Source: Streptomyces sp. ICC1 (GTDB taxonomy: Bacteria > Actinomycetota > Actinomycetes > Streptomycetales > Streptomycetaceae). From it: a stretch of DNA of 64,000 bases. This document shows positions 17,543-25,607 of this stretch, in pieces; positions within the stretch are counted from its first letter, which is position 1; every line of letters starts with the position of its first letter. Position numbers and translations under genes: made by a program. The notes under the pieces were generated by a model. The model saw nothing but the letters and a program-made list of their open reading frames with translations, was not told the DNA's origin and searched no databases. The stretch spans positions 8,303,369 through 8,367,368 of the forward strand of contig NZ_CP030287.1 of the NCBI RefSeq assembly GCF_003287935.1, read 5' to 3'.

Positions 17543-17572
17543 TAGTGCTGTGACCTCATAGGTTCGCCGGGT
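17543..17572 (+). repeat. IS630 left terminal inverted repeat
   Basis: The repeat begins TAGTGCTGTGACC and pairs with 19286-19315. The first TA is the duplicated target. Confidence 0.85.
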
Positions 17573-17628
17573 TGGTGGTCGTGGCGGTTGGATGTGGGGT
17601 GGCGTCCGATCCGACCGGTGGAGGTGCG

Positions 17629-18743
17629 GTGGCCGGGCCTGTCCGTGTGCGCAGGCTCACCGACCAAGAGGGGCAACGGCTGCAGCAGATCGTGCGCCGA
17701 GGCAGCACGAGTTCGGTGCGCTATCGGCGCGCGATGATGCTGCTGGCTTCGGCCGGCGGGAACCGCGTCCCGGTGATTGCTCAGCTGGTCCAGGCCGACG
17801 AGGACACCGTCCGGGACGTGATCCACCGGTTCAACGAGATCGGCCTGGCCTGCCTGGACCCTCAGTGGGCGGGAGGCCGTCCCCGCCTGCTCAGCACTGA
17901 CGACGAGGCCTTCGTCATCGAGACGGCCACCACCCGCCCGGTCAAGCTCGGCCAGCCTTTCACCCGCTGGTCACTGCGTAAACTCGCCGCCTACCTGCGC
18001 AAAGTCCACATCCGGACCATACGCGACGGCCGCGAGGCATTACGCCGCCTCCTCGCCCGCCGTGGCGTCGCCTTCCAACGCACCAAGACGTGGAAGGCGT
18101 CACCCGACCCGGACCGCGAAACGAAACTGGACCGGATCGAGGAAGCCTTGGACCGCTTCCCTGACCGGGTCTTCGCGTTCGACGAATTCGGCCCCCTCGG
18201 GATCCGGCCCACCGCAGGCTCGGGCTGGGCCGGCCAGGGCCACCCCGACCGGGTGCCCGCTACCTATCACCGCACCCACGGGGTGCGCTACTTACACGGC
18301 TGCTACTCCGTCGGGAGCGACACCTTGGGGGTATCAACCGCCGCAAGAAAGGTGCCGTGAACCCGCTGGCCGCCCTGAAGTCGATCCGCGCCGCCCGGCC
18401 CGACGGAGCCCCGATCTACGTGATCATGGACAACCTGTCCGCCCACAAGGGCAGCGACACCCGCCGCTGGGCGGAGAAGAACAAGGTCGAACTGTGCTTC
18501 ACCCCGACCTGCGCCTCCTGGGCCAACCCGATCGAAGCCCACTTCGGACCACTGCGACAGTTCACCAACTCCAATCACCCGAACCACACCGTCCAGACCC
18601 GGGCCCTGCACGCCTACCTGCGGTGGCGCAACGCCAACGCCCGCCACCGAGACGTCCTGGCCGCCGAACGCAAGGAACGCGCCCGCATCCGAAGCGAGAA
18701 GGGCATTCGCTGGGGCGGACGACCACTCGGCCAGGCGGCCTGA
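17629..18743 (+). CDS. IS630-family DDE transposase (two frames, -1 shift)
   Basis: The gene starts at GTG 17629 after GGTGGAGG. ORF A (to 18360) carries a helix-turn-helix region (about residues 10-130) and the first catalytic Asp in VFAFDEFGPLG. ORF B (18357-18743, -1 frame) carries the second Asp (IYVIMDNLSAHKG) and the Glu (WANPIEAHFGPL). The join falls at TTGGGGGTATC (about 18327), where slipping back one base on the G-run restores the expected GINRRKKGAVN. Either programmed -1 frameshifting or a one-base deletion explains it. Without the shift the DDE triad is incomplete. Confidence 0.85.
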
Positions 18744-18754
18744 GACGTCTCAGG
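18739..18754. terminator. Symmetric palindrome joining two convergent stop codons
   Basis: CCTGAGACGTCTCAGG is a perfect 16-bp palindrome. It contains the transposase stop (TGA, 18741-18743) and, symmetrically on the other strand, the acetyltransferase stop (18750-18752). The two genes end face to face with 6 bp between stops, and the palindrome may act as a bidirectional terminator. Confidence 0.6.
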
Positions 18755-19220
18755 GCTCTTGCTGCCCAGGTCGCCACACGTACCGGATGTCCGGCTCGCG
18801 TTCCTCGTTGCGGTAACCGTCGGTGCACTCAGCAGCGGCGAAGCTGTGCCGCTCGTAGAAGCGCCGCGCCGACTCGTTGACCTGGAACGTCCACAGCGCC
18901 AACCCGGCCGGACGACATTGCTTCGCCTGGTGCACCAGGCGGCCGCCGATCCCCCGGCCCTGCCAGGCGGGATCAAGATAGAGCTGGTCCAGGTCTTCGC
19001 CGTCCAGCACCATCATCCCGACCACCGAACCTTCGACTGTCGCCACCCACGTCTCGAGGTCGGGCACCACCACTTCCCCGAACCAGGACCGGACCTGGTC
19101 GTCCGTATGCGCTCGGCGCACGCTCGGAAGCGCCGCCGTGAAGGAACGCAGCCAGACCTCGGCCACCGCGGCAGCGTCGGACTCGACCGCTCGACGGACG
19201 ACAAAGTTGTTGCTCTCCAC
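18750..19220 (-). CDS. GNAT acetyltransferase carried inside the IS
   Basis: The 156-residue protein has the N-terminal strand FVVRRAVESDAAAVAEVW, motif A with the acetyl-CoA pyrophosphate loop (LDPAWQGRGIGGRLV, Q/RxxGxG/A type, about residue 92) and motif B (NESARRFYERHSF). GTG at 19220 gives the usual GNAT N-terminus; GTG at 19244 adds eight residues. Neither has a clear ribosome site. It lies wholly between the IS ends. Possible roles are acetylation of a small toxic molecule or a fortuitous passenger; the substrate is not predictable. Confidence 0.8.
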   Translation of the reverse strand: MESNNFVVRRAVESDAAAVAEVWLRSFTAALPSVRRAHTDDQVRSWFGEVVVPDLETWVATVEGSVVGMMVLDGEDLDQLYLDPAWQGRGIGGRLVHQAKQCRPAGLALWTFQVNESARRFYERHSFAAAECTDGYRNEEREPDIRYVWRPGQQEP

Positions 19221-19285
19221 AGCGACGCATGATCGCAGACACACGATGCGGCCGCATCCGACTTCTCCACGACGCTCGGACCGGA

Positions 19286-19315
19286 ATCCGGTGAACCTAT
19301 GCGGTCAGAGCACTA
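19286..19315 (-). repeat. IS630 right terminal inverted repeat
   Basis: It ends GGTCAGAGCACTA and is the partner of 17543-17572. The terminal TA duplicates the target. Confidence 0.85.
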
Positions 19316-19838
19316 GCCCCCGAACTCGGCCCCGCCGCCGTGGCCGGCTGGCCCCAGGCCGCGGCCCGGCTGGGCGCGGACGGCACCGCCGCCGCCGGCT
19401 ACCTGCGCTCCCACCCCGAACGCGTCCCCGACGTGCAGTCCGTGGCCGGCGCCACCGCGAACGGCCCATCCGAGCAGGGTCGCCGTCAGCCGGCCGTCCG
19501 ACCTCCTCACGGCACGCGGCGAGGCGAAGCGCGCGCTCAGCGGGCTGGCCCTCGCACTCGCCGCGGCTACGCCCTCGCCCAGGGCCGGCCGCCCTCCATC
19601 ACGCTCCACACCGTCGCCGCCTGCCCGCTCGTCTCCGTGCTGGTGGCCGCCGTCGCCGGAATCCACCCGGCCTTGCGCGCGGCCGGGGCGTCCCCCACGG
19701 ACGCCCTGCGATCGGCCTGAGGAACGGACCGGGGGCCACAGGCCGTCCTCCGGGCCGCGCGCTCCGGCGCGGCTGGCCGGCCGGCCGGTCAGCGTCTCGC
19801 GGACGCGGCGCGGAGGACGGCCTCCTCGGTCTCCCGGC

Positions 19839-20231
19839 TCAGGCCTGGGTCGGGTCCTCGGGGATCGGGTGCACCTCTACGGGGTCGTTGGAGGGCTTCC
19901 CGCCCGCGCCGGGGCACGCCGACGCCCGGGCGGCGATCTCCAGGGCCCGGTCCTCGCTCTTGACGTCGACCACCCAGTACCCGGCCAGGATGTGCCCCTC
20001 CTGGGCCGGCCCGTCCGTCACCTGCGGACGCCCGTCGCTTCCGGCACGCACCGTCTTGACCAGCGAGGGGCCGCCGAGGCCCTGCCCCTCGACCCACTCG
20101 CCGGCGGCGGTGAGGTCATCGTTGAGGGCGCCCATGTGGGCGAACATGGCCTCCATGTCGTCCTTGGAGTACGCCGTCATGATGGCGTCCCACTGATCGG
20201 CCGGCACGTTCATCTGGATCATGTACTTCAT
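19839..20231 (-). CDS. YCII-related (DGPF-domain) protein
   Basis: The 130-residue protein opens MKYMIQMNVPADQW and contains VTDGPAQEGHILAGYWVVDV, the DGPF-type motif of YCII-related proteins that usually accompany ECF sigma factors. The ATG at 20231 is preferred over 20240 because homologues begin MKYMI. No partner sigma factor is adjacent here, and the region upstream is intergenic. Function is unknown. Confidence 0.8.
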   Translation of the reverse strand: MKYMIQMNVPADQWDAIMTAYSKDDMEAMFAHMGALNDDLTAAGEWVEGQGLGGPSLVKTVRAGSDGRPQVTDGPAQEGHILAGYWVVDVKSEDRALEIAARASACPGAGGKPSNDPVEVHPIPEDPTQA

Positions 20232-20438
20232 GTTCCTCACCCTTCCGGGGCGGCTGCTGGGCTTCTCCGACTTCTCGGCTTCTCGGCCTCTCGGGCCTAC
20301 GAAGGGGTAGACAGCCGGGCGCCGCGAAACTCATCGGCTTTCCCGCCATCACATCACCGGGAGCGGCCGAGGGGGTCTTCTCGTGGGTGTCCTCGGCGCC
20401 GGATGGCGGGGGAAAGGCCGGCGCGGGAGGCTTGAGGC

Positions 20439-21383
20439 ATGCGATGGCGTGTGCCAGGTGCGGTGGCGGCTGTGGTGGCCGCCGTCCTGCTGGTGGCCAC
20501 CACAGCCGCCACCCCGCCGCCGGGCGGGGGCGACACCGAGCAGCGGGTGGACATCGGCGGCGGGCGGAGCCTGTACCTGCGGTGCTCGGGCTCCGGGAGC
20601 CCGAGCGTGGTGCTGCTGGCCGGGCTGCACGAGGCCTCCGACCCGTGGTCGCTGACCGACACCGCCCCGCCCGTGCCGAAGGCCCCGGCGGTGCTGCCGG
20701 GAGTGGCCGCGTTCACCCGGGTCTGCACCTACGACCGGCCGGGCACCATCCGCTACACGCAGCCACCCGAGCTCACCGACCGCAGCACACCCGTACGGGG
20801 GACCCGGGCCCTGCCCGACATGGTCGAGGACCTGGACCGGGTGCTGACGGCCGGGCACGTACCCGGCCCGTACCTGCTGGTGGGGCACTCCTTCGGCGGG
20901 ATGCTCGCGCTGCGGTACGCCCAGGAGCATCCGGAGCGCACGCGCGGGCTGGTCCTGGTCGACGCGCTGGGACCGGCCCTGAAGCCCGCGATGGGGGCGG
21001 ACTGGGCGGCGTACGTCGAAGCGCTGCGGCATCCGGGTACGCCCTTCGACGCCGATCCGGACTTCGAGCAGGTCGACATCGACGGCGGGGTCACCGCCAT
21101 CGACCGGGGCGGCCCGCTCCCCCCGGTCCCGGTCGCGGTGCTCAGCAAGACCGCGCCCTTCGCCGCGCCGCCCACGATGTCCAAGGACCTGCTGGCGAAG
21201 CTGGAGAAGGCGTGGCCCAAGGCCCAGCAGGCCCTGGTGGGCCTGCGCCCGCAGACCCCGCACCTGCTGGCGACCGGTAGCGACCACTACGTCCAGCTCC
21301 ACGACCCGGACCTCACGATCGCGGCGGTCCGCCTCGTCGCGGACCGGGCCACGGCCCAGCCGAAGACAACGGCAGGCATCTGA
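20439..21383 (+). CDS. Secreted alpha/beta-hydrolase
   Basis: The 314-residue protein has an N-terminal signal peptide (about residues 1-28, AVVAAVLLVATTAA). The alpha/beta-hydrolase core has the oxyanion loop (LLAGLHEASDPW), the nucleophile elbow GHSFGG (Ser about residue 149) and the catalytic His in TGSDHYVQLHDP (about 288). CTYDRPGT at about 95 is typical of the extracellular class. The start at 20439 has GGAGG nearby. Esterase or epoxide/haloalkane-type hydrolysis is possible; the substrate is unknown. Confidence 0.82.
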   Translation: MRWRVPGAVAAVVAAVLLVATTAATPPPGGGDTEQRVDIGGGRSLYLRCSGSGSPSVVLLAGLHEASDPWSLTDTAPPVPKAPAVLPGVAAFTRVCTYDRPGTIRYTQPPELTDRSTPVRGTRALPDMVEDLDRVLTAGHVPGPYLLVGHSFGGMLALRYAQEHPERTRGLVLVDALGPALKPAMGADWAAYVEALRHPGTPFDADPDFEQVDIDGGVTAIDRGGPLPPVPVAVLSKTAPFAAPPTMSKDLLAKLEKAWPKAQQALVGLRPQTPHLLATGSDHYVQLHDPDLTIAAVRLVADRATAQPKTTAGI

Positions 21384-21481
21384 CTCTCCGGTCTGCGATC
21401 AGCGGCGGTGAATGATGTGACCGTACCAGATAGTTTTGTTGCAGACGATTTATTTCGGATCGACTTGTTAGGCTGGGAGGC

Positions 21482-21961
21482 ATGACTGCCATGGCGCCCA
21501 CCCGGACCGAGCCCGACCTCTCCTTCCTCCTGGACCACACCAGCCACGTCCTGCGCACGCGGATGGCGGCGGCCCTCGCCGAGATCGGTCTCACCGCCCG
21601 CATGCACTGCGTCCTCGTGCACGCCCTGGAGGAGGAGCGCACCCAGATCCAGCTCGCCGAGATCGGCGACATGGACAAGACGACGATGGTCGTCACCGTC
21701 GACGCCCTGGAGCGGGCCGGACTCGCCGAGCGGCGGCCGTCCACCAAGGACCGCCGGGCCCGCGTCATCTTCGTCACCGAGCGGGGCGCGGCCATCGCGG
21801 GGGAGAGCGCCCGCATCGTCGACCAGGTGCACGCCGACGCCCTCGCCTCCCTCGGGGACAAGGACCGCGCGGCCCTGCTGCACGGTCTGAAGCAGCTGGC
21901 CGGGGGCGGTCTGGAAACCCCGTCGCAGAGCCCGCGCCCGGCCCGCCGGGCCCGCCAGTAG
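21482..21961 (+). CDS. MarR-family transcriptional regulator
   Basis: The 159-residue protein has a winged helix from about residue 35 to 110. MDKTTMVVTVDALERAGLAERR is the recognition helix, and KDRRARVIFVTERGAA is the beta-wing with the D-x-R motif. The upstream 60 bp (AT-rich, containing TAGTTTTGTTGCAGAC) is the only AT-rich patch nearby and probably holds promoter and operator. The hydrolase ends about 100 bp upstream on the same strand. Confidence 0.85.
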   Translation: MTAMAPTRTEPDLSFLLDHTSHVLRTRMAAALAEIGLTARMHCVLVHALEEERTQIQLAEIGDMDKTTMVVTVDALERAGLAERRPSTKDRRARVIFVTERGAAIAGESARIVDQVHADALASLGDKDRAALLHGLKQLAGGGLETPSQSPRPARRARQ

Positions 21962-22086
21962 GGGCCCCGGCCCTCGCCCGCGTCCCCCGGATGGCCCCGT
22001 CACAGGGCCGCCGGGCGGCTTCTGGCAGACAGTGGGAAGAGGGCACTCTGCCCCAGGGGGCACCACCATGCCGGAGGCGTACGCAC

Positions 22087-22575
22087 ATGGGACTGTTCGA
22101 CTTCATGAGGTCCGACAAGAAGAAGGAACAAGCCGAGAAGGCGGCCGAGAAGGCGGCTGAGCAGGTACAACAGCAGGCCGCGGCGGCGCCCGCGCCCCCG
22201 GCCGCGATGCCCGGCGGCGCCGCCGCCAAGTACACCGACTCGGCGGCGGCCACCAAGGCGGCCGCGGAGCGCATGGCGGCCGCGGCGCCGAAGCCCGCGC
22301 CCGCACCGCCCGCCGCGCCGCCCGCGGCCCCGCGCATGACGCACACGCCCACCCCGGCCTCGGCCGCGCACAAGGCGGTGCCCGCGGCGCCGAAGCCCGC
22401 GCCCAAGGCGCAGCGCACGTACACCGTCCGCCCGGGCGACTCGCTCTCCGCGATCGCCCGCCGCGAGCTCGGCAACGAGGGCCGCTGGCGCGAGCTCTAC
22501 GCCATGAACAAGGGCGTCATCGGCTCCAACCCCGACATGATCCACCCGGGCATGAAGCTCAACCTCCCCGGCTAG
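22087..22575 (+). CDS. LysM-domain protein with Ala/Pro-rich linker
   Basis: The 162-residue protein starts MGLFDFMRSDKKKEQ and continues with a charged helix and a long Ala/Pro-rich linker (about 25-115). The C-terminal LysM domain (about 117-162) reads TYTVRPGDSLSAIARRELG, with the NP turn and MIHPGMKLNLPG end. No signal peptide is seen, so any peptidoglycan contact would need non-classical export; similar LysM proteins are common in Streptomyces. Confidence 0.82.
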   Translation: MGLFDFMRSDKKKEQAEKAAEKAAEQVQQQAAAAPAPPAAMPGGAAAKYTDSAAATKAAAERMAAAAPKPAPAPPAAPPAAPRMTHTPTPASAAHKAVPAAPKPAPKAQRTYTVRPGDSLSAIARRELGNEGRWRELYAMNKGVIGSNPDMIHPGMKLNLPG

Positions 22576-22622
22576 ATCCCCTGTCGTCGCAGGACGCAGC
22601 ACGCAGAACGCGGGAAACACGA

Positions 22623-22658
22623 GAGGGGCCCGGATCCTTTCCAGGATCCGGGCCCCTC
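22623..22658. terminator. Bidirectional hairpin terminator
   Basis: A perfect 16-bp stem (GAGGGGCCCGGATCCT, 22623-22638, with 22643-22658) around a TTCC loop lies between the convergent LysM and DUF5324 genes. Confidence 0.9.
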
Positions 22659-22679
22659 CCACGTGCCCCGCCGGGTGGG

Positions 22680-23453
22680 TCAGCGGTGCTTGCGCTTCGC
22701 GTCCTCCGCGTCGATCCGGGCCTCCGCGGCCTCGGCCTCCGCTTCCAGCGCCGACGAGGGCAGCGAGCCGGGATCGGACTCCGCCCCCGCCTCGCGCTCC
22801 TTGACCGCCAGCTCGTCCTCGAAGCTCCCCTGGGCCGCCTCGTCGCGCGCCGACAGCTCGGTGGCCGCCGGCGGCTCGACGAGCCAGTCCGGGTTCGACT
22901 GCTGGTCCCACCACTTCCACGCGGCGTAGGCCCCGCCGGCCAGTACGCCGACCAGCGCGGCGCCCTTGAGCAGCCGGCCCGTGCGGGCCCGGCGCTCGTG
23001 CTTGCGGACCAGCTTCTGCACCTCCTTCGCCGACACCTGACCGCGCAGCGCCGCCAGCGTGGCCGTCGATCGCGAAGAGAGCTCCTCGGCCACCGGCTGC
23101 GCCGCCGCGAGCGCGCTCTCGATCCGCGGCTGCGTGTAGTCGGCCGCCTGGCGAACCGCCCGGCGGGACTGCTTCACCGCGTTCACCGCGGCCCGGTCGA
23201 CGTTCGGCGGCACGTGCGTGCGCGCCGCTCTGATCCGGGGCTGCACATGGCAGCCGTAGGTGGTGCGGGCCTGCCGGGCGGCCGCGTCGGCCGCGGACGA
23301 CACCTTCGGCGCCAGTCGCTCATTTGCCTCTTGGGCGTAGTGCACCGCTGCATCCTTGGCGGATTCTGCGTACGGTGCCACCACTTCCGCTGCGTGCAGG
23401 AAACTCTCCCTGGCACTTTCGGCTGCCAGGCGCACGCTTTCCTTGCGGGTCAC
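22680..23453 (-). CDS. DUF5324 membrane protein
   Basis: The 257-residue protein begins with an Ala-rich helix (VTRKESVRLAAESARESFL) and has long amphipathic helices to about residue 160. A single membrane span (GAALVGVLAGGAYAAW, about 168-185) leads to an acidic C-terminal tail ending KRKHR. The GTG at 23453 after GAGGAGG is chosen over the longer frame from 23480. It is divergent from ppiB. Function is unknown; the family is limited to actinobacteria. Confidence 0.78.
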   Translation of the reverse strand: MTRKESVRLAAESARESFLHAAEVVAPYAESAKDAAVHYAQEANERLAPKVSSAADAAARQARTTYGCHVQPRIRAARTHVPPNVDRAAVNAVKQSRRAVRQAADYTQPRIESALAAAQPVAEELSSRSTATLAALRGQVSAKEVQKLVRKHERRARTGRLLKGAALVGVLAGGAYAAWKWWDQQSNPDWLVEPPAATELSARDEAAQGSFEDELAVKEREAGAESDPGSLPSSALEAEAEAAEARIDAEDAKRKHR

Positions 23454-23638
23454 GGGATCCTCCTCCTCGGTGGCGGACACAGTTCACCTTTCCACCCTTT
23501 GTCGGATCATGCCTCCCATACCGCTGACCGGCATGCGCGACAGGGCATACGAGTGGACGATTTCAGTCCCGTGCGGCCCTCCGTGGGAGGATCTGGAACC
23601 GACAGTGATGACCAGTGATGACTAGGGAAGGCAGATCC

Positions 23639-24166
23639 GTGGCCGAGAAGCTCTACGCCACCCTGAAGACCAGCCACGGCGACATCGAGATCGAGCTGCT
23701 GGAGAACTTCGCTCCGAAGACCGTGCGCAACTTCGTGGAACTGGCCACCGGCGCCCGCGAGTGGACGCGCCCCACGGACGGCCAGAAGACCACGGACCCG
23801 CTCTACGACGGCACCGTCTTCCACCGCGTGATCAGCGGGTTCATGATCCAGGGCGGCGACCCGCTCGGCAACGGCACCGGCGGCCCGGGCTACCAGTTCG
23901 CCGACGAGTTCCACCCCGACCTGGCCTTCACCAAGCCGTACCTGCTCGCGATGGCCAATGCCGGCCCGAACACCAACGGCTCGCAGTTCTTCATCACCGT
24001 GGCCCCCACCGCCTGGCTGACGCGCAAGCACACCATCTTCGGCGAGGTCGCCGACGAGGCCAGCCGGAAGATCGTGAAGACGATCGCCGCCGGCGCCACC
24101 AACCCGCGCACCGAGCGCCCCCTCGACGACGTGGTCATCCAGTCCGTCGTCGTGCACAAGGGCTGA
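23639..24166 (+). CDS. ppiB: Cyclophilin-type peptidyl-prolyl cis-trans isomerase
   Basis: The 175-residue cytoplasmic cyclophilin has the active-site motif FHRVISGFMIQGGDP (catalytic Arg and Gln, about residues 61-75), MANAGPNTNGSQFFIT (about 104-119) and HTIFGEV (His about 135). There is no signal peptide. GTG at 23639 is used because homologues start AEKLYATLKT; the ribosome site is weak. The order ppiB, rhomboid, crgA matches the Streptomyces chromosome near oriC. Confidence 0.92.
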   Translation: MAEKLYATLKTSHGDIEIELLENFAPKTVRNFVELATGAREWTRPTDGQKTTDPLYDGTVFHRVISGFMIQGGDPLGNGTGGPGYQFADEFHPDLAFTKPYLLAMANAGPNTNGSQFFITVAPTAWLTRKHTIFGEVADEASRKIVKTIAAGATNPRTERPLDDVVIQSVVVHKG

Positions 24167-24273
24167 CCCGGAGCCCGGGAACCTTTCGCATCCGCCCGTC
24201 CGTACTCGATGCGTACCGGACGGGCGCGGCGGATCCGCCGCCCCGCCGCCGACCGAGGGCACCGAGGGGACCG

Positions 24274-25158
24274 ATGGACACCGAGCGTCTTCCGGGCTGC
24301 TACCGCCACCCGGACCGCGAGACCGGGATCAGCTGCACGCGCTGCGAGCGGCCGATCTGCCCCGCGTGCATGATCAGCGCCTCGGTCGGCTTCCAGTGCC
24401 CCGCGTGCGTCCGCGGGGGCTCGGGCACCGGCCGCGGGCCCGCCGCCAACGCCCCGCGGACCATCGCGGGCGGGGTGGTCGCCGCCGATCCGCACCTGGT
24501 CACCAAGATCATGATCGGGATCAACGCGGCGGTGTTCCTCGCGGCCGCGGCCCTGCCCGCCCTGCCGCTCGACCTGGGGCTGATCGCCCATCTGAGGCGG
24601 GTGTGGGGCGGGCCGCTCGAAGGCGTCGCCGCCGGTGAGTACCACCGCCTGCTGACCTCGGCGTTCCTGCACGTCGAGTGGTGGCACATCGCCGGCAACA
24701 TGCTCGGCCTGTGGTTCCTCGGCTGCCCGCTGGAGCAGGCGCTGGGCCGCGTCCGCTACCTCGCCCTCTACCTGCTGTCGGCCCTGGGCGGCAGCGCCCT
24801 CGCCTATCTGCTGAGCGCGCCGGACACCATGACGTACGGCGCGTCCGGGGCGGTCTTCGGCCTGCTCGGCGCCGGCCTGGTGCTGGCCCGCCGGACGAGG
24901 GACGAGACGGGCCCGCTGGTCACCGTGCTGGTGATCATGCTGGCGCTGACCTTCGTGCCAGGGCTGTACGTGTCCTGGGAGGCCCACATCGGTGGTCTGG
25001 CCGGCGGTGCGCTGGTCGGGCTGGGCCTGCTGTGGCCCGCCACGGGCCACAGCACGCGGCATCGCAAACTCGTCCAGTGGGGCACCTGTGCGGCGGTGTT
25101 CCTGCTGGCGGCAGCCGTGATCGCGGTCCGGACGGCCGGACTTCCCGCACTCACCTGA
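24274..25158 (+). CDS. Rhomboid-family intramembrane serine protease with N-terminal zinc finger
   Basis: The 294-residue protein starts with a B-box-like zinc finger (CYRHPDRETGISCTRCERP and CPACMIS, cysteines and histidine within the first 45 residues). Six membrane helices follow. The catalytic Ser lies in GASGAVFGLLG (about residue 191) and the catalytic His in EAHIGGLAGG (about 238). WHIAGNMLGLWFLG is the L1/HN region. It lies 107 bp downstream of ppiB on the same strand. Confidence 0.92.
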   Translation: MDTERLPGCYRHPDRETGISCTRCERPICPACMISASVGFQCPACVRGGSGTGRGPAANAPRTIAGGVVAADPHLVTKIMIGINAAVFLAAAALPALPLDLGLIAHLRRVWGGPLEGVAAGEYHRLLTSAFLHVEWWHIAGNMLGLWFLGCPLEQALGRVRYLALYLLSALGGSALAYLLSAPDTMTYGASGAVFGLLGAGLVLARRTRDETGPLVTVLVIMLALTFVPGLYVSWEAHIGGLAGGALVGLGLLWPATGHSTRHRKLVQWGTCAAVFLLAAAVIAVRTAGLPALT

Positions 25159-25182
25159 TCACACCGGCGTCAACTCTCCACA

Positions 25183-25240
25183 GAGTTATCCACAGATCTT
25201 CTGTCTTTTCCTCAGGTGTGGATGACGCTGTGGATAACTC
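25183..25240. promoter_or_regulatory. Inverted pair of DnaA boxes
   Basis: GAGTTATCCACAG (25183-25195) and CTGTGGATAACTC (25228-25240) are perfect 13-bp inverted copies 32 bp apart. Each contains a consensus DnaA box (TTATCCACA / TGTGGATAA). A third near-match, TGTGGATGA, lies between them at about 25217. The site sits between the convergent rhomboid and crgA genes. It could bind DnaA or simply form a hairpin terminator; there is no replication gene here, so it is not oriC itself. Confidence 0.65.
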
Positions 25241-25261
25241 ATGGGGAGAGCTTGCGCGCAG

Positions 25262-25516
25262 CTACTTCCACTGCGTGGAGACACCGAATCCCGCGGCGAT
25301 GAAGCCGAAACCGACCACGATGTTCCAATTTCCGAGGGCTTCCACCGGAAGCTGGGTCTCGGACAGGTAAAACACGACGATCCACGCCAGGCCGACCAGG
25401 AAGAACGCCAGCATGACCGGAGCGACCCAGTTGCGGTTCGTCAGCTTGATCGCCTGTGGCGTCCGCGTGGGCGGAGGGGTGTAGTCGTCCTTCTTGCGGA
25501 TACGTGACTTCGGCAC
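25262..25516 (-). CDS. crgA: Cell division inhibitor CrgA
   Basis: The 84-residue protein starts at GTG ([20 protein letters not shown]) and has two membrane helices (about 32-50 and 62-80) and the terminal GFGVSTQWK. This is CrgA, which coordinates FtsZ ring assembly and septation in aerial hyphae of Streptomyces. Length and sequence are typical. It is divergent from the DUF881 gene, with a 90-bp intergenic promoter region. Confidence 0.95.
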   Translation of the reverse strand: MPKSRIRKKDDYTPPPTRTPQAIKLTNRNWVAPVMLAFFLVGLAWIVVFYLSETQLPVEALGNWNIVVGFGFIAAGFGVSTQWK

Positions 25517-25607
25517 GAGGGGCTCTCCTGTCGATGCGCTGGGGACCTTGCCTGCCCCGGGCGTCCGTTAGCGTAGTGGACCTGTGGCGTTGAAGGAGAA
25601 GGGTACG

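Larger units (their letters stand above)
17543..19315 (+). mobile_element. IS630-family element with passenger acetyltransferase
   Basis: Both ends are visible. The left end reads TAGTGCTGTGACC followed by TCATAGGTTCGCCGG. The reverse complement of the right end reads TAGTGCTCTGACC then GCATAGGTTCACCGG, so the terminal inverted repeats run about 30 bp with few mismatches. The element is bounded by TA on each side, the target duplication expected of IS630/Tc1-mariner elements. At about 1.77 kb it is longer than a typical IS630 (1.0-1.2 kb) because a GNAT gene lies inside, convergent with the transposase. It interrupts an ABC permease gene. Confidence 0.9.
17195..19720 (+). pseudogene. FtsX/MacB-type ABC permease remnant, split by an IS
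   Basis: Left part (17195-17542): LDPEMLPNIAR, then after a frame shift near 17250 VTATGATKAEVYRND and GERVWLGGEPYVVTGILAPND, a MacB-like extracytoplasmic domain. Right part (19316-19720): APELGPAAVAGW through PDVQSVAGATAN, SRPSDLLTARGEAKRALSG, then an abrupt jump to YALAQGRPP and the classic end AGIHPALRAAGASPTDALRSA. Removing the IS and one TA restores the frame across the insertion (ILAPND-LAPELG). About 100 residues with membrane helices 2-3 are absent and frame breaks exist. The gene is dead or mis-assembled in addition to being interrupted. Confidence 0.8.

Noticed and set aside
19340..19720. A 126-residue independent gene beside the IS
   Set aside because: It is the interrupted permease's C-terminal part, as the ALRAAGASPTDALRSA ending shows.
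25160..25260. Chromosomal origin oriC
   Set aside because: Two or three DnaA boxes only, no dnaA/dnaN, and a length of about 60 bp; Streptomyces oriC has about 19 boxes over several hundred bp.
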